A stretch of DNA of 64,000 bases from Hominenteromicrobium mulieris (GTDB lineage: Bacteria > Bacillota > Clostridia > Oscillospirales > Acutalibacteraceae). Positions 58,925 to 64,000 of the stretch are shown piece by piece. The DNA lies in assembly GCA_021029595.1 (NCBI GenBank), contig JAJJOY010000001.1, forward strand, positions 186,001 through 250,000, read 5' to 3'. Position 1 is the first letter of the stretch; the number at the start of each line of letters is the position of its first letter. The notes under the pieces were generated by a model that worked only from the letters and a program-made list of their open reading frames with translations, was not told the DNA's origin and ran no database searches. The translations under genes and the position numbers were made by a program.

Positions 58925-60186
58925 TTTGCCGCTCCTTTCAGCTTATAGACCGTATCGAGCGTGGCGCGCTCGGCGGCGCTGACGATCTCGTCCTTCGTGA
59001 TGTTCATGATACACTCCGCATATTCCTCCGGCGTGTGGAGCTTGCCCTGCAGCATGCCGCTGAGATACCATGTCTCCATGGATGCCGCGGAATCTGCCAC
59101 GGCGTTGTAGCTGTTGCACATGGCGAGCTTTGCAAAGAGAATCTCATCGTCCGTGATATTGCCCTTTTTCATATCGTTGAGCTCTTTTAAAATCGCTTCT
59201 TCCGTGCGGTCGAGGTCTTTCGTTTCCACGCCGCTCTGCACGAGCATGACGTTCTTCGGCGTATCGTGGCGCGCGGCGCAGTAGTAGCAAAGGCTCTGCT
59301 TTTCGCGCACGTTCATAAAGAGCTTGCTGCTCGGTGTGCCGCCGAGCACAACGGACATCAGCTTTGCCGCAAGGCGCTCTTCCGGCGTGGTGCCGATGGC
59401 AAAGCCCATGACGAGCTTAGACTGCACAACGGGCATTTCTTCCGTCACACGCTTTACGTCTCCCGATGCTGTGTGGCGCTTTGTTTCAATGGACACCGCG
59501 TCGCGCATGCCGAGGCGCTTTACAAGCTGCTGCGCAAAGCGGTCGTCCGCACCGTCGCCGATCGTGAACTGGCAGATCTGCGCGTGCTTTACGGCATACT
59601 CCCACGCCGCTTTCACGCCCTCGCGGGTCGCGTTCAAGATCGCCTCGCGCGTACCGATGCGCGGCACACCTGCGGGTTCGCCCGCAAACATGGTCTGCAC
59701 ACAGCGCTGCATGGCATACGTCGCCTTATCGTTATATTCCGCGTCAAGCGTCTCCAAAAGCTGGCGCTGTTCCTGCAAAAAACCGTCCTCCGGGAACAGA
59801 CCGTTTTCATCGCACAGCGGCGTGAACAGAATGCTCTCCAGCATTTCGGAAAGCGCCTGCTGCACATCTTCGCCGCCGAACGCATACGGGTTCGCAATGC
59901 CGGCTGCGGCAAGCGTTAAAATCTGGTTATCGCCCACACGCGTTACACCCGGCTGCACCGAAGCGCCGTACAGCTCCGCAAGGCGCTTGCCGAACTGCGT
60001 GTAATCGGGGTATTCGCGCGTCGCACGGGAGATTATATTCGGGACGAGTGCATATAAAGCCGCATTTTCCGGCGTGGTAAGCGGCAGCACAAGGTGTGCG
60101 GAAACGCGTGCCGTTTTAAACTGCGGCGTGCTGCTCCAGAACGCCTGCAAGCCGCAGTCCTTCTGTTCAAAAAAATGATTATTCAT
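58921..60186 (-). CDS. yfmF: M16 family inactive partner, YfmF-like
   Basis: The 421-residue protein keeps the M16 fold (two repeated domains, FGKRLAELYGASVQPGVTRVGDNQIL) but has no H-x-x-E-H motif, so it cannot bind zinc in the usual way. It pairs with the YfmH-like gene directly downstream (4-base overlap), a usual active/inactive dimer. Its substrate is unknown. Confidence 0.9.
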   Translation of the reverse strand: MNNHFFEQKDCGLQAFWSSTPQFKTARVSAHLVLPLTTPENAALYALVPNIISRATREYPDYTQFGKRLAELYGASVQPGVTRVGDNQILTLAAAGIANPYAFGGEDVQQALSEMLESILFTPLCDENGLFPEDGFLQEQRQLLETLDAEYNDKATYAMQRCVQTMFAGEPAGVPRIGTREAILNATREGVKAAWEYAVKHAQICQFTIGDGADDRFAQQLVKRLGMRDAVSIETKRHTASGDVKRVTEEMPVVQSKLVMGFAIGTTPEERLAAKLMSVVLGGTPSSKLFMNVREKQSLCYYCAARHDTPKNVMLVQSGVETKDLDRTEEAILKELNDMKKGNITDDEILFAKLAMCNSYNAVADSAASMETWYLSGMLQGKLHTPEEYAECIMNITKDEIVSAAERATLDTVYKLKGAAK

Positions 60187-60327
60187 CTCTGAAATTTTCC
60201 TTCCTGAAATAGTTTAAAACCGAATTTTCAAAAGGTATAGTTGCATAAATATGCTTTCGTATTCGTATTATAGCACAGCTTTTTTCAATTTTAAAGCCAA
60301 AGACGGCTTTTTCACAAAAAATTCAGT

Positions 60328-60495
60328 TTACGCGCGCACAAAAAACCGGGCGCAACACTTTTCGATGCACCCGGCTGAAGCTGCGGTCTCCTCGACCGTA
60401 TTCAAATTGATCTCGATGTCCGTGAATTCTTCCCCCGAAGTATAATATACCCGCTTCGTAATGATGAGGCGTTCTCCTTTTGAAATCCACCTCAA
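60328..60495 (-). pseudogene. Short uncharacterised frame
   Basis: A 55-codon frame starting with TTG has composition typical of a real protein (ERLIITKRVYYTSGEEFTDI, LNTVEETAASAGCIEKCC) but no SD. It ends at TAA 60328. It could be a remnant or a weakly translated small gene. Family not recognised. Confidence 0.35.
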
Positions 60496-60498
60496 CCG

Positions 60499-60740
60499 AG
60501 GTACATTTTTTCAAACGCCTCTATGCTGTCAAACACATTCGGTTTGAGCCCCGCTTTTTCGTATTCCTTTGCATATAAGCTGAGTGCGCCGTCAAACTGC
60601 GCCGCAGCCGCCGAGTATAAAGGTTACACAGGCTTTATAGCCGTCCTCGTTCCGCATTAAAACAAACAGGTCGGACGTTTTCGAATATCGCCCCGTGCGA
60701 CAGGCGCAAAATGCGGGACAGACACATTCTGCACCGCTTT
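60499..60740 (-). pseudogene. Frameshifted remnant of a small protein gene
   Basis: Three pieces in different frames join in order: ILRLSHGAIFEN, then TSDLFVLMRNEDGYKACVTFI, then YSAAAAQFDGALSLYAKEYEK ending KMYLG before TGA at about 60499. They look like one protein broken by two frameshifts. I do not recognise the family. Confidence 0.45.
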
Positions 60741-60828
60741 TCATACATCAGCCGCAGCTTCAGTATATCAAAAGTGATGACAAGGTGCAATATTTTCTCT
60801 TGATTTGTGGAATATTTTATATGATTTG

Positions 60829-62112
60829 TCAATTCTGTTGTGCTTCTTTAAACCTTTCCAGCTCCGGCACGGCGTTCGCCATTTCGGCTTTGGCGTTTTC
60901 GCCTGTCAGGTGGTCTACGGCGTACAGCACCACGCCGTCTGCACCCGCTTCCTTTGCGCGGTCGATCTGCTTTGCGAGCGTGTCGGTCGTGTTGAGCCAT
61001 GTGCCGTTGTCCGCATCCGTGCCCGCCTTGTACACCGCAAGCCCGATATACAGTTTGATGCTCGGCAGGCGCTTTAATGCGCACCAATTTTGGAGCGCCG
61101 TTTCAAACGGCAGCGCTTCATTTTCAAAGCTGTAATAAAGCTGCGGGCAAACGTAATCGATATACCCCGCCTGCGCACACCACGTGTACACGTCAGCATT
61201 GATCATCTCGTTGTTTTCTAAATTGCCCTGCGGCGAAATGCCGAACTGCACATTTTCATTCGCTTCCTTCACGCGGCTGTACACGGCGGCGATGAGCGCG
61301 TTCACATTCGCGGTGCGCCACTCATGCAGCGTGAGCGGCTCTTCAGTTTCTTTTACATACGCCGCGTACTGCTCGGCGTCGATGCTTTCGTCGTCCGTGG
61401 GGTAAAAATAGTCGTCAAAATGAATGCCGTCCACGTCGTATTTTTCGGCGATCTCCGCTGCGCCGTCCGCAATACGGTTGCGGATATACGCGCTTGCGGG
61501 GTTATAATAAATGCCGCTATTGTACGCCATAAAATATTTCGGGTGATTTACATAATTTTGCATATAAAATCCATTTTCGTCAAGCTCCGGCGGGATTGTC
61601 GTGCTCGCAATGCGCAGCGGGTTGATCCACGCGTGAAACTGCATATTTTGCTCGTGCGCGGCGTTTACCATGTATTCCATCGGGTCATAGCCGGGGTCTT
61701 TCCCCTGCATGCCCGTCAAAAGGTGCGACCACGACTCGTACTCCGAGGGATACAGGCTGTCCGCAAACGGCCGCACATGCACAAACACCGCATTTGCGCC
61801 GACGCTTTTCGCAGCCGCAAGCTTGGCATCAAAATTCTCCTTGAACGCTTCTTCGGTCTTCTCCGTCACATCGAGCGCCATGTACGGGATCCACACGCCG
61901 ACAAGCGGTTCTTCTGCTTTTGCGGTCGTTTCTGCGGCGTTGCTATCCTCCTGCTCCGGCGCAGTGCTTGAGAATACGACTTCAACGGAGTTTTCCGCCG
62001 CACTCGGCTCTGCGTTTTTCTCCCGTCCCGCCGCGCTTTTCATCGCCAGAAATACGGCCGCAACCAGAATTAAAACCGCGATGACATAATGATACTTTTT
62101 AATTACGATCAT
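60829..62112 (-). CDS. GHL10/DUF187 family glycosyl hydrolase-like protein, membrane-anchored
   Basis: The 427-residue protein has an N-terminal helix (YHYVIAVLILVAAVFLAM), a low-complexity Ala/Glu/Ser segment to about residue 65, and a TIM-barrel of the GHL10 family: LVGVWIPYMALDV at the start, ANAVFVHVRPFADSLYPSEYESWSHLLTG, HAWINPLRI, YDVDGIHFDDYFYP with the acidic pair, and VQFGISPQGN. The substrate is uncertain but it is probably a wall or surface glycan. AAAGGAAAAAGCGT precedes ATG 62112. It is an isolated unit. Confidence 0.9.
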   Translation of the reverse strand: MIVIKKYHYVIAVLILVAAVFLAMKSAAGREKNAEPSAAENSVEVVFSSTAPEQEDSNAAETTAKAEEPLVGVWIPYMALDVTEKTEEAFKENFDAKLAAAKSVGANAVFVHVRPFADSLYPSEYESWSHLLTGMQGKDPGYDPMEYMVNAAHEQNMQFHAWINPLRIASTTIPPELDENGFYMQNYVNHPKYFMAYNSGIYYNPASAYIRNRIADGAAEIAEKYDVDGIHFDDYFYPTDDESIDAEQYAAYVKETEEPLTLHEWRTANVNALIAAVYSRVKEANENVQFGISPQGNLENNEMINADVYTWCAQAGYIDYVCPQLYYSFENEALPFETALQNWCALKRLPSIKLYIGLAVYKAGTDADNGTWLNTTDTLAKQIDRAKEAGADGVVLYAVDHLTGENAKAEMANAVPELERFKEAQQN

Positions 62113-62199
62113 ACGCTTTTTCCTTTCTCTCTGCGTTCCCTTGACCGCCAAACGGATTTGCGGTAAGATAATCATAAGTATGAGACAAGCGAGGAAAAT

Positions 62200-62490
62200 A
62201 TGATGGATTTTAAACCGGAACCCGTGCAGTTCACACTGCTGACCTATTATTGTATCATCAATATCACAGCCGCAGTCCTGACCGTTACCGATAAGCGCCG
62301 CGCACAGAAAAAGCAATGGCGTGTCCCGGAGCGCACGCTCCTTTTGCTCGGTGCGGCAGGCGGCGCACTCGGCGAATTTATTGCCATGCTGTGTATCCGC
62401 CACAAAACAAAACACCTGAAATTTGTGATCTCCATGCCCGTTTTCATCGTACTGCACATCGTCCTTTTCTATCGGATTTTTTTGCTTTGA
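62200..62490 (+). CDS. DUF1294 membrane protein
   Basis: A 96-residue protein with three short helices; DKRRAQKKQWRVPERTLLLLGAAGGALGEFIAMLCIRHKTKHLKFVISMPVF is the DUF1294 signature. Its role is unknown. GAGG precedes ATG 62200. The HAD phosphatase gene starts 12 bases after its stop, in the same transcript. Confidence 0.93.
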   Translation: MMDFKPEPVQFTLLTYYCIINITAAVLTVTDKRRAQKKQWRVPERTLLLLGAAGGALGEFIAMLCIRHKTKHLKFVISMPVFIVLHIVLFYRIFLL

Positions 62491-62501
62491 GGGAGACTTT
62501 A

Positions 62502-63206
62502 ATGAACACAAAATATAAAAATCTGCTGTTTGATGCCGATCAGACGCTCATCGATTTTGAAAAGGACATGCCGCTCGCATTTCAATATATGTACGAGCAA
62601 TCGGGGCTTGCAAAGCAAAAGCCATACAACGCAGAGATTCTGCGCCTTTATAACGACTGCAACGAAAGCTGGTGGCGGCGTTTTGAGCAAAAGCTCTGCA
62701 CCAAAGCGGAGCTGTACCGCAACCGCTTCGTCGATTTCTTTGAAGCCGCGGGGCTCACACCGGTCAGCATCGATTTTTTGCAAGACCTGTATGTCTCCGG
62801 CATAGCGAAAACCGGCACGCCGCTGCCGGGCGCTTTAGATATGCTACGTGCGCTTTCAGAGCGTTACGACCTCTACATCACCACAAACGGAAACCCGATC
62901 TCGCAACCCGGACGCCTCAAGAATTCCGGCGTCACGGCCTTTATGAAGGGCTGCTTTATTTCCGATGAGATCGGCGCGGCAAAGCCGGATAAAAAATATT
63001 TTGATTATGTCCTTGCGCACATACCGGGCGCGAGCACCGAAAACTGTCTCGTCATCGGCGATTCGCTTTCGGCGGACATCAAAGGCGCGCAGAACGCCGG
63101 TTTAGACAGCTTATGGTATAACCCTAATCGCAAAGCAAACACCCTTCCCATACCGCCCAACTTTGAAGCCGCAAGCTACGAAGATATCGTAAGAATTTTG
63201 CTGTAA
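62502..63206 (+). CDS. HAD phosphatase, YjjG-type noncanonical nucleotidase
   Basis: The 234-residue protein has LLFDADQTLIDFEKD (motif I with nucleophile Asp), YITTNGNPISQPGRL (motif II), AAKPDKKYF (motif III Lys) and LVIGDSLSADIKGAQNAG (motif IV). Similar YjjG enzymes dephosphorylate noncanonical pyrimidine nucleotides. GGGAGACTTTA precedes the ATG. It is in the same transcript as DUF1294 and comEC. Confidence 0.92.
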   Translation: MNTKYKNLLFDADQTLIDFEKDMPLAFQYMYEQSGLAKQKPYNAEILRLYNDCNESWWRRFEQKLCTKAELYRNRFVDFFEAAGLTPVSIDFLQDLYVSGIAKTGTPLPGALDMLRALSERYDLYITTNGNPISQPGRLKNSGVTAFMKGCFISDEIGAAKPDKKYFDYVLAHIPGASTENCLVIGDSLSADIKGAQNAGLDSLWYNPNRKANTLPIPPNFEAASYEDIVRILL

Positions 63207-63215
63207 GGAGCTTTT

Positions 63216-64000
63216 ATGGAGAATCCCGACATCGACCGCCCGGCCGTGCACATCGGCTTCCCCTTTTTCGCGGCGCTGTTTGTCGCCTCTTTCTTCGGCG
63301 CGCCGTTTGCCGCCGTTTCGGCGGTTTTGCTGTTCGCCGCCGTTTTTCTGCTTTTTCTGTTTAAGCAACATCGACAACGGCCGAATTTCGTGCTTTCCCT
63401 CATCGCTACCGCAGCCGCATTCGCGGTGTTTGCAGTTGCAATGAATCTATTCGTGCTGCCCACAGAGCGCTATGACGGCGGCACATATACCGTCACCGGA
63501 AACGTAGAGTCGTTCCTCACGAAAAGCAACGGGCGGTTCTATTACAAGCTGCATGTGACGCACATCGACGAGCCCGTACAGGATGTCGATTTTTCGGTAC
63601 GCCTCTCCCACAGCGAGGCTTTCCCGGCAGGGATTGGCGACACGGTCACGTGCGAAGCGAAGTTCTTCGCGTTTGAAGACAGTCTCGGGCTCTCCCCGCG
63701 CACCTCGTGGCTTGCGGATAACATGGTCTTATCCGCCTATGTCACGGATTACGAATCCGTGCAGGTCACGCCTGTCGAAAAGCGCCCGTTTTCATATTAT
63801 GTAAACCAAATCCGCACGCATTTTCACAATTTGATTTTGGAAAACTACCCCAAAGTCGAAGGCTCTGTGCTTTCCGCCATGCTGCTCGGCCTGCGGGACG
63901 ATATGGAAACCGAGCTTATCTCCGCCTACAAAAAGGCCGGTGCTTCGCACATTTTGGCCATATCCGGCATGCACATGGCGATCTTAACGCAGTTCACCCT
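63216..64000 (+). CDS. comEC: ComEC/Rec2 competence membrane channel (C-terminus outside window)
   Basis: The visible 261 residues have two hydrophobic segments at about 12-50 and 60-85, the ComEC N-terminal OB-like domain (DUF4131) with YTVTGNVESFLTK and DVDFSVRLSHSEAFPAGIGDTV, and VLSAMLLGLRDDMETELISAYKKAGASHILAISGMHMAILT, the start of the competence domain. ComEC carries single-stranded DNA across the membrane. AAGGAG lies upstream of ATG 63216; the gene runs out of the window. Confidence 0.95.
   Translation, partial: MENPDIDRPAVHIGFPFFAALFVASFFGAPFAAVSAVLLFAAVFLLFLFKQHRQRPNFVLSLIATAAAFAVFAVAMNLFVLPTERYDGGTYTVTGNVESFLTKSNGRFYYKLHVTHIDEPVQDVDFSVRLSHSEAFPAGIGDTVTCEAKFFAFEDSLGLSPRTSWLADNMVLSAYVTDYESVQVTPVEKRPFSYYVNQIRTHFHNLILENYPKVEGSVLSAMLLGLRDDMETELISAYKKAGASHILAISGMHMAILTQFT

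Larger units (their letters stand above)
60187..60828. other. Intergenic region with decayed minus-strand coding
   Basis: No intact gene is seen in these 640 bases. There are two frames of coding character on the minus strand (60328-60495 and 60499-60740), an AT-rich right end, and no clear RNA gene. Confidence 0.5.

Overview
This window looks like chromosomal core sequence from an anaerobic, endospore-forming member of the Bacillota, class Clostridia, most like the gut Oscillospirales/Ruminococcaceae group. The reasons are a complete spoIIIAA-AH operon, a Rex-linked [FeFe] hydrogenase locus with a putative H2-sensing paralogue, a Lgt/M16/ComEC background typical of Firmicutes, moderately high GC, and many TTG/GTG starts behind strong Shine-Dalgarno sequences. 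Most genes lie on the minus strand. No CRISPR array, insertion sequence, integrase or tRNA was seen.

Layout. 1-6.2 kb: a partial YitT-type membrane protein, a sugar-catabolism operon (AraC regulator, Gfo/Idh/MocA dehydrogenase, TIM-barrel isomerase) and, after a MarR regulator, nitroreductase and endonuclease IV. 6.2-11.6 kb: an AT-rich membrane-anchored HNH nuclease, a cluster of small hairpins, tmRNA, smpB, recR, ebfC, dnaX, SRP RNA and a GNAT. 11.7-21 kb: an SNF-type transporter, an isolated holin-endolysin pair, a zinc-ribbon/TM2 protein, a DUF2974 hydrolase, an esterase, a short MGMT, a GH25 lysozyme, a radical SAM protein, a GNAT and a MarR regulator. 21-30.6 kb: one long minus-strand block, spoIIIAA-AH, nusB, a TsaD-like gene, xseA, xseB, ispA and rluA. 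30.7-42 kb: a PadR/DUF2812 pair with a clear operator, GH32 plus thiD, YtvI, an aminotransferase, asnS, a GNAT, a 33-codon small ORF enclosed by a 12-bp inverted repeat, RNase P RNA and nicotinate phosphoribosyltransferase. 42-48 kb: rex, a thioredoxin-like ferredoxin, a hotdog thioesterase, a PAS-linked hydrogenase-like sensor (HydS), a PP2C phosphatase and a group-B-like [FeFe] hydrogenase. 48-60 kb: LysR, a mini-DivIVA protein, a membrane protein, recN, argR, nadK, tlyA, dxs, folD, lgt and the paired M16 proteins YfmH/YfmF. 60-64 kb: decayed coding fragments, a GHL10 protein, DUF1294, a YjjG-like HAD phosphatase and the start of comEC.

How the genes fit together. Three housekeeping RNAs (tmRNA, SRP RNA, RNase P RNA) lie within 33 kb, and smpB sits directly upstream of its RNA partner. 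The hydrogenase block reads as a redox/H2 circuit: Rex would sense NADH/NAD+, HydS would sense H2 through an H-cluster, a PP2C phosphatase is translationally coupled to HydS, and the catalytic hydrogenase ends the operon. The most unusual items are the 33-codon ORF at 39464-39565 (own promoter, own terminator, start codon inside a 12-bp inverted repeat with the ORF's own 3' end), the missing standard start codon of spoIIIAG beside a perfect SD, the prophage-free lysis pair, and the HydS operon with its embedded thioesterase. All functions are read from sequence alone; no database search was run.
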